This document shows, piece by piece, positions 30,501-37,920 of a stretch of DNA of 64,000 nucleotides (position 1 is its first letter; each line of letters opens with the position of its first letter). The position numbers and the translations under genes were made by a program. The notes beneath the pieces are model-generated. The model was given only the letters and a program-made list of their open reading frames with translations, was not told where the DNA came from and searched no databases. Location of the stretch: assembly GCF_030687535.1 (NCBI RefSeq), contig NZ_CP117437.1:620001-684000 (forward strand), read 5' to 3'. Source of the stretch: Pseudomonas sp. FP2335. GTDB lineage: Bacteria > Pseudomonadota > Gammaproteobacteria > Pseudomonadales > Pseudomonadaceae.

Positions 30501-30821
30501 GTCGCCGGCGTGCGTTACCGCGCCTGGCAACCGGCCAACTGCCTGCAACCGACCATCCCGGTGCATGCGCCGCTGGTATTTGATTTGCTGGATACCTGGA
30601 TGCAACGTTCACTGGGCGGCTGCCAGTACCACGTCGCCCATCCGGGCGGGCGCAATTACGACAGTTTGCCGGTGAATGCCAACGAGGCGGAGAGTCGGCG
30701 GATGGCGCGGTTTTTCCGCCTTGGGCATAGCCCAGGGAAGCTTCCGGTGCCGTCTCTGGTGATCAATGATGAATTGCCAATGACCCTGGATCTACGACGC
30801 TTCCCCAATAAAAATGACTGA
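27531..30821 (+). CDS. Transglutaminase-like protein fused to DUF2126
   Basis: A 1096-residue two-part protein. Residues ~1-280 form a bacterial transglutaminase-like cysteine peptidase/ligase with N-terminal beta domain (HVTHYRYDRAVELGPQ) and catalytic triad: C180 in GSCRDSAWLLVQLLRN, H229 in DLHAWCEVYLPG and D245 in IGLDATSG. Residues ~295-1096 match the DUF2126 region, with LTMGGEPTFVSIDDPDG and GKWYPGEQLPRWSLN. The GTG start has aggagg 5 nt upstream. It heads an operon with an ATP-grasp/alpha-E protein and a second transglutaminase. Comparative genomics has predicted such clusters to make or modify peptides; substrate and product are unknown. The sigma-54 promoter suggests expression under nitrogen limitation. 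Confidence 0.88.
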   Translation: MSIHVALHHVTHYRYDRAVELGPQIVRLRPAAHSRTRILSYALKVLPEQHFINWQQDPQGNYLARLVFPEKTAELRIEVDLVAEMAVFNPFDFFLEPYAEKIPFSYAADEQRELAPYLETLPLTPKFAAYLAGIDRTPLPAVDFLVGLNQRLAADIGYLIRMEPGVQTPEFTLENASGSCRDSAWLLVQLLRNLGLAARFVSGYLIQLTADVKALDGPSGTEVDFTDLHAWCEVYLPGAGWIGLDATSGLFAGEGHIPLACSPDPSSAAPISGLVEPCECEFTHEMSVERIWEAPRVTKPYTEEQWLAIQALGRQIDGDLLKGDVRLTMGGEPTFVSIDDPDGAEWNTAALGPDKRRLSAELFQRLRKHYAPKGLVHFGQGKWYPGEQLPRWSLNCYWRRDGVPIWHNSALIADEQQDYGADGAMAGRFLASVAERLKLPARFVFPAFEDNFYYLWREGALPQNVTAQDPRLSDDLERERLRKVFSQGLDKVIGQVLPLARTAANDRWQSGRWYLRDNHCRLVPGDSPLGYRLPLASQPWVTAAEYPFVHPTDPNQDQPGLPTTAQLNSHGEPAPSDERTPSVDESADWLTRTALCAEAREGRLYLFMPPLERVEDYLELVAAIEATAEELHCPVLLEGYEPPADARLSNFRVTPDPGVIEVNVQPSASWDELVERTEFLYEEARQTRLTTEKFMIDGRHTGTGGGNHFVLGGATPKDSPFLRRPDLLRSLISYWHNHPSLSYLFSGLFIGPTSQAPRVDEARNDALYELEIAFAQMPEPGEECPPWLVDRLLRNLLIDVTGNTHRAEFCIDKLYSPDGATGRLGLLELRAFEMPPHARMSLTQQLLLRALVARFWREPYAPPKLARWGTELHDRFLLPHFIEQDFADVIVELNAAGYPLRAEWFAAHLEFRFPKVGDYAVSGIELELRQALEPWHVLGEEGAVGGTVRYVDSSLERLQVKLTGLAPQRYLLTCNGIPVPLQATGRVGEFVAGVRYRAWQPANCLQPTIPVHAPLVFDLLDTWMQRSLGGCQYHVAHPGGRNYDSLPVNANEAESRRMARFFRLGHSPGKLPVPSLVINDELPMTLDLRRFPNKND

Positions 30822-30833
30822 ACGCAGTTCAAA

Positions 30834-30925
30834 ATGTGGGAGCTGGCTTGCCTGCGATAGCGGTGTACCAGTCGATACTTCTGGTGACTGACCCACTGCT
30901 ATCGCAGGCAAGCCAGCTCCCACAT
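30834..30925. repeat. REP-type inverted repeat pair (REPIN), gctggc variant
   Basis: Facing arms of the agctggcttgcctgcga subtype, the same as at 4930-5001. It lies inside the transglutaminase operon, between the first and second genes, where its transcript hairpin may affect mRNA stability and relative expression. Confidence 0.9.
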
Positions 30926-30970
30926 TAGACTGTGGTGAATCCGACCTTCTTTGCCTCTGCCGAGCGTTCC

Positions 30971-33457
30971 ATGTCCGACTTGCTCGACCGTTACCCGCTG
31001 ACCGCGGGCACTTATCACGAACTGCTGGACGACAGCGGTGCGGTGCGTGCCCATTGGCAGCGCTTGCTCGACCACCTGCAACGCAGCACCCCCGCGCAAC
31101 TGGCCCAGCGCCAGGCGCTGCTGACCCGGCAGATCCAGGAAAACGGCGTGACCTACAACGTCTACGCCGACCCCAAGGGCGCCGACCGTCCCTGGGAACT
31201 GGACCTGCTGCCCCATGTGCTCGCCGCCGAAGAGTGGCAGCACCTGGCAGCGGGGATCGTCCAGCGCGCGCGCCTGCTCAATGCCGTGCTCGCCGACCTA
31301 TACGGCCCGCAGCGCCTGATCAAGGAAGGCCTGCTGCCGGCCGAGCTGGTATTTGGACACAACAACTTCCTGTGGCCGTGCCAGGGCATCCAACCGCCGG
31401 ACGGTGCGTTCCTGCATCTCTACGCCGTGGACCTGGCGCGCACACCCGACGGCCGCTGGTGGGTCACTGCCGACCGCACCCAGGCGCCGTCGGGCGCCGG
31501 TTATGCACTGGAAAACCGCACCATCGTGTCCCGCGCCTTTCCGGACCTGTACCGCGACTTGCAGGTGCAGCACCTCACCGGTTTCTTCCGCACCCTGCAG
31601 GAAACCCTGGCCCGCCAGGCCCCCGGCGATGACCAGCCGCCGCTGATCGTGCTGCTCACGCCGGGGCGCTTCAACGAAAGCTACTTCGAACACCTCTACC
31701 TCGCGCGCCAGCTCGGCTACCCGCTGGTGGAGGGCGGCGACCTCACCGTGCGCGACAGCAGTGTGTTCCTCAAGACCCTCAGCGGCCTGCGCCGGGTGCA
31801 CGCGATCATGCGCCGTCTCGACGACGATTTCTGCGACCCGCTGGAACTGCGCACCGACTCGGCGTTGGGCGTACCCGGCCTGCTCGATGCCGTGCGCCAA
31901 GGCAATGTGCTGGTGGCCAATGCCTTGGGCAGCGGCGTGCTGGAGTCGCCGGGGTTGCTTGGTTTCCTGCCGAAGATCAATGAGTTCCTGTTCGGCGAGG
32001 CGTTGATCCTGCCCTCCATCGCCACCTGGTGGTGCGGTGAAGCGCCGGTACTGGCCGAAGCGCTTGAGAAACTGCCCGAGCTGCTGATCAAGCCGGCGTT
32101 TGCGTCGCAGAGTTTTGCTCCGGTGTTCGGGCGCGATCTGGACGACAAACAACGCCTGGCCCTGGCCGAACGCATGCGCGCGCGCCCTTACGCCTACGTC
32201 GCCCAAGAGCTGGCGCAGCTGTCCCAGGCGCCGGTGTGGCACACCGTGGAGGACCATCTGCAACACCGCGCCATCGGCATGCGAGTGTACGCCGTGGCCA
32301 GCGATGACGGTTATCGCGTGTTGCCCGGCGGCCTGACGCGTGTAGCGGCGCAAGCCGATGCCGAAGTGGTGTCGATGCAACGAGGCGGCGCGAGCAAGGA
32401 CACCTGGGTGCTCGGCGAACGCGCGCCGGGTGGCGAGCAATGGCGTGCGCAGCGCACCATCGGCGCCCATGACCTGGTGCGCCGCGATCCTTACCTGCCG
32501 TCCCGCGTGGTGGAAAACCTGTTCTGGTTCGGTCGTTATTGCGAGCGCTGCGATGACAGTGCGCGCTGGCTGCGCATCGTGCTGGGGCGTTATGTCGATG
32601 GCGACGATCCGCTGGCCTTGCAAGCGGCGGTGGAGTTGGGCGAGAACCTGCGGTTGCTGCCGGAGGAGGGCGAGCTACCCGAACGCCTGCTGGGTGCCAT
32701 GCTCGGTGACGACTGGCCGTCGAGCCTGCGCGCCAATCTGCAGCGTTTGCAGTGGGCCGCGTCCCAGGTGCGGGGCAAGTTGTCCCGGGAGAACTGGCAG
32801 GCGCTGGTGGAGTTGCAGCGCGAAGCCCTGGAGTTGGAAAGCCAAGCGCCGGATTTCGGCGAATTGCTGGATTTCCTCAACCGCCTGGTGATGTCCCTGG
32901 CAGCGCTGTCCGGATTTGCCCTGGACGACATGACCCGTGACGAAGGTTGGCGCTTTTTGATGATGGGCCGACGCATCGAGCGCCTGCAATTTCTGAGCAG
33001 CAGCCTGGCGGCGTTTCTGCGGGGTGTGGCGGTGTTCGATCAGGCGGGGCTGGAGTGGTTGCTCGAACTGGGCAACAGCAGCATCACCTACCGCTCACGC
33101 TACCTGGCGGTGCCGCAGTTGATCCCGGTGCTCGACTTGTTACTGTTGGACGAGCAGAACCCCCATGCAGTGCTGTTCCAATTGAAACTGGTGAGCCGCA
33201 CCCTGCGGCGCTTGAACGATGATTTTGGCGTGCCCCGGGAAACCGGGCTTGGCCCGCTGGTCGAGCGCCTTGCGCATTTCGACCTGGGTTGCCTGGAGAA
33301 CCCGCTGTTCGGCGAATCCAGCGTACGTGCCGCGCTGGACGGCCTGGCCGACCTGCTGCAAGCGGTCGCCGATGAGAGTGGGCAAGTGTCGGATCGCCTC
33401 GCGCTGCGCCATTTTGCCCACGTGGATGATGTCAGCCAGCAAACGGTGTCGGTGTGA
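30971..33457 (+). CDS. Circularly permuted ATP-grasp protein fused to alpha-E domain
   Basis: An 828-residue fusion. Residues ~1-490 are a circularly permuted ATP-grasp type 2 domain (HWQRLLDHLQRSTPAQLAQR, YNVYADPKGADRPWELDLLP, LLIKPAFASQSF and PGGLTRVA). Residues ~505-820 are an all-helical alpha-E (DUF403) domain starting with YLPSRVVENLFWFGRYCER. In many bacteria these are two genes. ATP-grasp enzymes form amide bonds through acyl-phosphates, so a peptide ligase role is likely, but the substrate is unknown. The ATG at 30971 matches the family start MSDLLDRYPLTAGTYHELLD; a GTG 39 bp upstream extends into the REPIN flank. The stop overlaps the next start by one base. Confidence 0.88.
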   Translation: MSDLLDRYPLTAGTYHELLDDSGAVRAHWQRLLDHLQRSTPAQLAQRQALLTRQIQENGVTYNVYADPKGADRPWELDLLPHVLAAEEWQHLAAGIVQRARLLNAVLADLYGPQRLIKEGLLPAELVFGHNNFLWPCQGIQPPDGAFLHLYAVDLARTPDGRWWVTADRTQAPSGAGYALENRTIVSRAFPDLYRDLQVQHLTGFFRTLQETLARQAPGDDQPPLIVLLTPGRFNESYFEHLYLARQLGYPLVEGGDLTVRDSSVFLKTLSGLRRVHAIMRRLDDDFCDPLELRTDSALGVPGLLDAVRQGNVLVANALGSGVLESPGLLGFLPKINEFLFGEALILPSIATWWCGEAPVLAEALEKLPELLIKPAFASQSFAPVFGRDLDDKQRLALAERMRARPYAYVAQELAQLSQAPVWHTVEDHLQHRAIGMRVYAVASDDGYRVLPGGLTRVAAQADAEVVSMQRGGASKDTWVLGERAPGGEQWRAQRTIGAHDLVRRDPYLPSRVVENLFWFGRYCERCDDSARWLRIVLGRYVDGDDPLALQAAVELGENLRLLPEEGELPERLLGAMLGDDWPSSLRANLQRLQWAASQVRGKLSRENWQALVELQREALELESQAPDFGELLDFLNRLVMSLAALSGFALDDMTRDEGWRFLMMGRRIERLQFLSSSLAAFLRGVAVFDQAGLEWLLELGNSSITYRSRYLAVPQLIPVLDLLLLDEQNPHAVLFQLKLVSRTLRRLNDDFGVPRETGLGPLVERLAHFDLGCLENPLFGESSVRAALDGLADLLQAVADESGQVSDRLALRHFAHVDDVSQQTVSV

Positions 33458-34347
33458 TGAGTGCGCACTACCAGATTTTCCACGATACCCATTACCACTA
33501 TGACAGCCCGGTGTCCCTGGCCCAGCAGTTGGCGCACCTGTGGCCCCGGCCGTGTGCGTGGCAGCGCTGCACCCAGCAGCAACTGGAAATCAGCCCGCAG
33601 CCCTCGTCGCGGCGCGATGAGCTGGACGTGTTCGGCAACCCGATCACCCGCCTGGCCTTCGAGCGCCCCCACGACGAACTGCTGGTGAACGCCGGGCTGA
33701 CCGTGGAGGTGCTGGCGCGTCCGACGCTGGACTTCCAGCAATCGCCCGCCTGGGACCAGGCCCGTGACAGCCTGACCTACAGCAGCCAGCCGCTGTCCGA
33801 TGAGTTGATCGAAGCCATCCGTTACCGCTTCGAATCGCCCTACGTGCACCTGAAGAAAAACTTCGTCGAGTTCTCCGCCAGCTGTTTCCCACCGGGGCGT
33901 CCGCTGTTGCTCGGTGTGCAGGCGCTGATGGAAAAAATCTTCAGCGAATTCACCTTTGATGCCGAAGCCACCCAAGTCGCCACGCCGCTGGTGGAAGTGC
34001 TGGAGCGCCGCCGTGGCGTGTGCCAGGACTTTGCGCACCTGATGCTCGCTTGCCTGCGTTCGCGTGGCCTGGCGGCGCGTTATATCAGCGGCTACCTGCT
34101 CACCCAGCCTCCGCCCGGCCAGCCACGGCTGATCGGCGCCGATGCGTCCCACGCATGGGTTTCGGTGTATTGCCCGGTATCGGGCTGGGTGGATTTTGAT
34201 CCGACCAACAATGTGCAGCCGGCCCTGGAGCACATCACCCTGGCCTGGGGCCGGGATTTCTCCGATGTGTCGCCGTTGCGGGGAGTGATTCTGGGGGGCG
34301 GTAGCCATGACCCGGAGGTGCGGGTGACGGTGATGCCGCTGGAATGA
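33457..34347 (+). CDS. Transglutaminase-like cysteine enzyme
   Basis: A 296-residue protein of the bacterial transglutaminase-like family, with N-terminal beta region (YQIFHDTHYHYDSPVSLAQQ) and a triad C189 (GVCQDFAHLMLACLRSRGL), H232 (SHAWVSVYCP) and D248 (DFDPTNN). Such enzymes cleave or form amide and isopeptide bonds. It starts at ATG sharing one base with the preceding stop, so the ligase-like and peptidase-like functions are made together. No signal peptide. Confidence 0.88.
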   Translation: MSAHYQIFHDTHYHYDSPVSLAQQLAHLWPRPCAWQRCTQQQLEISPQPSSRRDELDVFGNPITRLAFERPHDELLVNAGLTVEVLARPTLDFQQSPAWDQARDSLTYSSQPLSDELIEAIRYRFESPYVHLKKNFVEFSASCFPPGRPLLLGVQALMEKIFSEFTFDAEATQVATPLVEVLERRRGVCQDFAHLMLACLRSRGLAARYISGYLLTQPPPGQPRLIGADASHAWVSVYCPVSGWVDFDPTNNVQPALEHITLAWGRDFSDVSPLRGVILGGGSHDPEVRVTVMPLE

Positions 34348-34364
34348 TTGGCTATCAGGCTTTT

Positions 34365-34497
34365 TGTCGTGAGCGGGCTTGCCCCGCGCTGGACGGCGCA
34401 GCCGCCCCGATAGGGCCGCCGCGCTGTTTCAGAAAGACCGAGGCGCCTGGATTTAGGGTGGCTGCGCCACCCAGCGCGGGCAAGCCCGCTCACTACA
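34365..34497. repeat. Long inverted repeat of a divergent REP family
   Basis: Outer arms tgagcgggcttgccccgcgc... and gcgcgggcaagcccgctcac pair perfectly over most of their length, and inner GC-rich segments (ctggacggcgcagccgcccc / gggtggctgcgccacccag) extend the hairpin. It is longer than the other elements here and uses cccgcgctgg in place of tcgcgaa. It follows the transglutaminase operon and could act as a terminator-like structure. Confidence 0.85.
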
Positions 34498-34567
34498 GGA
34501 TTCGCCTAGGGATTTAGAAGATGTGTAGATACCCTGGGCCTGCTCACCACAAGGTGGGAGCGCTCAA

Positions 34568-34750
34568 TTATTGCGCCGGATCTTTTGGCGTTTCGCTCTC
34601 GTCGTTCGTTTCTTCAGCGTCGACATCGGTGCTCAGCCCATTGGCTTCGTCTTCTGCAGCGGCTTTCTTGCGTTGCAGCTTTTCCTCTTTCTTCTGCTCC
34701 TTGGCCAAGTCTCTCTGACGTTTGGCGAAGGAGTAATTAGGTTTGGCCAT
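34568..34750 (-). CDS. Conserved small basic/acidic protein
   Basis: A 60-residue protein with a basic N-terminal half (PNYSFAKRQRDLAKEQKKEE, many K and R, probably one helix) and an acidic, disordered C-terminal half (D/E/T-rich). I recognise it only as a small protein common in Pseudomonas, without a known role. The ATG has GAGG 7 nt upstream, which supports it as real despite its length. Confidence 0.65.
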   Translation of the reverse strand: MAKPNYSFAKRQRDLAKEQKKEEKLQRKKAAAEDEANGLSTDVDAEETNDESETPKDPAQ

Positions 34751-34837
34751 GGGCGATCCTCTAGGGTCGAAGGTGAGGGTGGCGGCGCGCAGCTGCCTTG
34801 GGCTGCCATGGTAGCAGCTTAGCAGCGCGCTTGGCCT

Positions 34838-34894
34838 TCACTTACCGCAGGCGTAAGCGGCCAGCAGGCCGTTGAACAGTTGGTCGAGGTGCAT
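34838..34894 (-). CDS. Possible 18-residue peptide
   Basis: An open frame of 18 codons (MHLDQLFNGLLAAYACGK) with GGAG 8 nt before the ATG, on the same strand and 87 bp upstream of the small protein gene at 34568-34750. It could be a leader peptide or an independent microprotein. Nothing but the ribosome site and a plausible amphipathic composition supports it. Confidence 0.3.
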   Translation of the reverse strand: MHLDQLFNGLLAAYACGK

Positions 34895-34983
34895 GATGCG
34901 GGCTCCAGTGGTTGGTGGGCCGATCATAGGGCGGTTGTAGTACTTTGGCCGTTAGATTGTGTTGATAAGTCTGATAGCCTAAA

Positions 34984-35012
34984 GTTGTATACAATCTGTT
35001 GACTCAGATCAT
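34984..35012 (+). promoter_or_regulatory. Azurin control region: ANR-like box and ttgtatacaa palindrome
   Basis: TTGAC-tcag-ATCAT (34999-35012) matches the ANR/FNR box TTGAT-N4-ATCAA at 8 of 10 positions; azurin in P. aeruginosa is known to respond to ANR. Just upstream lies the perfect palindrome ttgtatacaa (34985-34994), which resembles GntR-type operators. Both assignments are by eye. Confidence 0.5.
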
Positions 35013-35082
35013 AAGAACTCATGCCTGCTTGAGGCACCCTTGTCGCAATCCGCGTTTTTTAAACCCTGCCTTGGAGATTCAC

Positions 35083-35529
35083 ATGTTCGCCAAACTCGTT
35101 GCTGTTTCCCTGCTGACTCTGGCTAGCGGCCAGTTGCTTGCTGCAGAGTGCAAGGTCACCGTCGACTCCACTGACCAGATGTCCTTCAACACCAAGGAAA
35201 TCACGATCGACAAGAGCTGCAAGACGTTCACCGTGAACCTGGAACACTCGGGCAGCTTGCCGAAAAACGTCATGGGCCATAACTGGGTACTGACCAGCGC
35301 GGCCGACATGCAACCGGTTGCCACTGACGGCATGGCCGCTGGCATCGACAAGAACTACCTGAAGGAAGGTGATGCACGCATCATCGCCCACACCAAGATC
35401 ATCGGTGCCGGCGAGAAAGATTCGGTGACCTTCGACGTGTCGAAACTGGCCGCCGGGACTGACTACGCGTTCTTCTGCTCGTTCCCGGGCCACATCTCCA
35501 TGATGAAAGGCACGGTGGTCGTCAAGTAA
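35083..35529 (+). CDS. azu: Azurin, periplasmic blue copper protein
   Basis: A 148-residue precursor with a 20-residue signal peptide ([19 protein letters not shown], cleaved before AECKV). The type 1 copper ligands are present: H66 in MGHNWVL, C132 in FFCSFPGH, H137 and M141 in HISMMKG. Azurin carries electrons in the periplasm, classically linked to denitrification and stress respiration. The ATG has ttggag 6 nt upstream; earlier in-frame starts would place residues before the signal peptide. It converges with the nadE-pncB operon, the same neighbourhood as in P. aeruginosa. Confidence 0.96.
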   Translation: MFAKLVAVSLLTLASGQLLAAECKVTVDSTDQMSFNTKEITIDKSCKTFTVNLEHSGSLPKNVMGHNWVLTSAADMQPVATDGMAAGIDKNYLKEGDARIIAHTKIIGAGEKDSVTFDVSKLAAGTDYAFFCSFPGHISMMKGTVVVK

Positions 35530-35545
35530 GACCGCGTTATCGTTC

Positions 35546-35627
35546 TTCGCGGGCAAGCCCGCTTCCACATTCGACCGCATTCCCCTGTTGGAGCACGGTC
35601 AAGTGTGGGAGCGGGCTTGCCCGCGAA
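35546..35627. repeat. REP-type inverted repeat pair (REPIN)
   Basis: Facing arms ttcgcgggcaagcccgcttc and gtgggagcgggcttgcccgc between the convergent azurin and nadE genes. It belongs to the cccgcgaa subtype and probably serves as a bidirectional barrier. Confidence 0.9.
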
Positions 35628-35665
35628 GGCGACTTAACAATCAATACAGAACTGCCAGGCCCACC

Positions 35666-36493
35666 TCACGGCGCGAACGGCATGACCCGCTTGTGGGCAG
35701 TCTTGCGGTAGGTCTCGCAGATAATCCGGAACGCTTCCTCACGCACCGGCTCACCGTGCAGGAACGCATCAATCTCCGCATACGTCACGCCATGTGACGC
35801 CTCGTCCGGCTTGCCCGGCGACAAGTCTTCCAGGTCCGCCGTCGGCACCTTCTCCACCAACGATTCCGGCGCGCCAAAGTAGCGTGCAATCGAACGCACC
35901 TGGTTTTTCACCAGCCCGCTCAACGGTGCCAGGTCGCACGCACCATCGCCGAACTTGGTGAAAAAGCCCATCACCGCTTCCGCCGCATGGTCAGTACCGA
36001 TCACCAAGCCACCGGCCGCGCCGGCGACGGTGTACTGCGCCACCATGCGCATGCGCGCCTTGGTGTTGCCCAGCACGAAGTCGCGGGAAACTGCGGCTTT
36101 GCCTTCAAACGCCGCCACTTCGGCCGCCAGGGCTTTCACCGCGGGGCCGATGTTGACGGTATGGCGCTCGTCCGGCTCGATAAAGTCCACCGAGGCCGTG
36201 GCGTCGATTTCATCGAACTGGACTTCGTACGGCAGGCGCACCGCGATAAAGCGGTAGGCCGCATCACCGCTGTTTTCGCGCAGTTCTTTTACCGCGCGCT
36301 GGGCCAAGAGTCCGGCGGTCAGGGAGTCGACGCCGCCGCTGATGCCCAGCACCAACGTCTTCAGCCCGGAATTGCGCAGGCAATCCTGGATAAAGGCCAC
36401 GCGGCGGGCCACCTCGGCCTCCAGGGCCGCCTGGTCGTTGAACGGCGCTTGGACCTTGAGTTGTTCAGCAATCTCACGCTGTACGGCTTGCAT
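35666..36493 (-). CDS. nadE: NH3-dependent NAD+ synthetase
   Basis: A 275-residue NadE that amidates deamido-NAD with ammonia, the last step of NAD synthesis. The ATP-pyrophosphatase loop [16 protein letters not shown] is present, with the family segments [15 protein letters not shown] and [25 protein letters not shown]. It has no glutaminase domain, which fits the short length. It starts 3 bp after the pncB stop, so the salvage enzyme and synthetase are co-expressed. Confidence 0.96.
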   Translation of the reverse strand: MQAVQREIAEQLKVQAPFNDQAALEAEVARRVAFIQDCLRNSGLKTLVLGISGGVDSLTAGLLAQRAVKELRENSGDAAYRFIAVRLPYEVQFDEIDATASVDFIEPDERHTVNIGPAVKALAAEVAAFEGKAAVSRDFVLGNTKARMRMVAQYTVAGAAGGLVIGTDHAAEAVMGFFTKFGDGACDLAPLSGLVKNQVRSIARYFGAPESLVEKVPTADLEDLSPGKPDEASHGVTYAEIDAFLHGEPVREEAFRIICETYRKTAHKRVMPFAP

Positions 36494-36496
36494 GAT

Positions 36497-37711
36497 TCAC
36501 TCCTTGCTAGAGATGGCAGGTACTTTGAAAACGTGACGCAAATAGGCGACAAAGTTCGGATCGGTGCAGTGGGTCTTGCCCGCTTCGTCGGAAATTTTCG
36601 CGACGGGCTGGCCATTGCAGGCGGTCATTTTAAGCACGATGCTCATCGGTTCCACCCCTGGAATATCGCAAGTCAGGTTGGTGCCGATGCCAAAGCTCAC
36701 ATTGATCCGTCCACGCAGCGCCCGGAAGATCTCCAGCGCTTTGGGCAGCGACAGGCTGTCGGAGAACACCAGGGTCTTGCTCATCGGCTCGATGCCCAGC
36801 TTGTGGTAGTGGGCGATGGCTTTTTCGGCCCACTGCACGGGATCACCGGAGTCGTGGCGCAAGCCGTCGAACAGCTTGGCGAAGTACAGATCGAAATCGC
36901 CGAGGAACGCATCGGTGGTAATGCAATCGGTCAGGGCGATGCCCAGCAGGCCACGGTATTCGCGGACCCAGCAATCGAGGGCGGCGATCTGGCTGTCGAT
37001 CAGGCGCGGGCCGAGTTGCTGGTGGGCCATGATCCATTCGTGGGCCATGGTGCCGAGCGGTTTCATGTCCAACTCGCGGGCCAGGTGCACGTTGCTGGTG
37101 CCGACGAAGCGGCCGGGGAAGTCATGCTTGAGCACGTTGACCACTTCCTCCTGCACCCGGTACGAAAAACGCCGGCGTGTGCCGAAATCGGCGACTTGCA
37201 GTTCGGATAATTCATCGCTACTGGCGTTGGCCGTCAGCCAATCGAACTTGCGGTACAACTGCTCGCGGGCCTGTTCGAGGATTACGCTCTGGTAGCGATA
37301 GCGGTTACGTACTTCGCTGACGATGGCCAGCATCGGCACTTCAAACAGGATCACATGCAGCCACGGCCCGCGCAGGCGGATAAACAACTCACCGTTCTCG
37401 ATACCGGTCTGCACATAGCGCAAGTTGAAGCGGAACAGCCCGAGGAAGCGCAAAAAATCCGGCTTCATAAAGCTGATGCGCTCCAGGAAACCCAGTTGGT
37501 CGGGGCTCAGGCTCAACTCGGCGAGGCGCTCGATCTGGTAGCGGATTTCCGCCAGGTACGGGCGCAAATCCTCACTGTTGCGGCAACGAAACTCCCATTC
37601 AACTTCCACATTCGGGTAGTTGTGCAGCACCGCCTGCATCATGGTCAGCTTGTAGAAGTCGGTGTCGAGCAGGTTCTGCACGATGCGATCGGCAAACACA
37701 CTCTCGCTCAT
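36497..37711 (-). CDS. pncB: Nicotinate phosphoribosyltransferase
   Basis: A 404-residue PncB that converts nicotinate and PRPP to nicotinate mononucleotide, feeding NadE through deamido-NAD. Characteristic segments are [59 protein letters not shown] and the phosphate-binding [10 protein letters not shown]. The ATG at 37711 has GGAG about 9 nt upstream and gives the family N-terminus; the frame extends 48 bp further without a ribosome site. It is the first gene of the pncB-nadE operon and is divergent from the phospholipase cassette. Confidence 0.95.
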   Translation of the reverse strand: MSESVFADRIVQNLLDTDFYKLTMMQAVLHNYPNVEVEWEFRCRNSEDLRPYLAEIRYQIERLAELSLSPDQLGFLERISFMKPDFLRFLGLFRFNLRYVQTGIENGELFIRLRGPWLHVILFEVPMLAIVSEVRNRYRYQSVILEQAREQLYRKFDWLTANASSDELSELQVADFGTRRRFSYRVQEEVVNVLKHDFPGRFVGTSNVHLARELDMKPLGTMAHEWIMAHQQLGPRLIDSQIAALDCWVREYRGLLGIALTDCITTDAFLGDFDLYFAKLFDGLRHDSGDPVQWAEKAIAHYHKLGIEPMSKTLVFSDSLSLPKALEIFRALRGRINVSFGIGTNLTCDIPGVEPMSIVLKMTACNGQPVAKISDEAGKTHCTDPNFVAYLRHVFKVPAISSKE

Positions 37712-37816
37712 AACGGGACTCTCCAGACGGATCGGCGATGGGCGCCGACCTTTACGCACAATTAAGGATGGGGGCTAGTGGCGCATAGGCGGGGGGTGGT
37801 TTGCCAGTGTTTTTTG

Positions 37817-37895
37817 CGTGATCGAGAAGCGTCCCGCTTTGAAAGACGAACCTTCTGACATTCGTCACGGATAGCAACTCTTTACGCTCTGGGCT
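37817..37895 (+). promoter_or_regulatory. Promoter-like module shared by putative effector cassettes (phospholipase copy)
   Basis: Aligns without gaps over 79 bp with the region upstream of cassettes 2 and 3. It ends 25 nt before the phospholipase D start, the same distance as in those cassettes. Conserved blocks are cgtgatc, cttctgacatt and tctttac-ctctg-gct. A shared promoter or activator site is inferred. Confidence 0.55.
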
Positions 37896-37920
37896 TTCAC
37901 CTAGCCGAGGGAGTAGAGGA

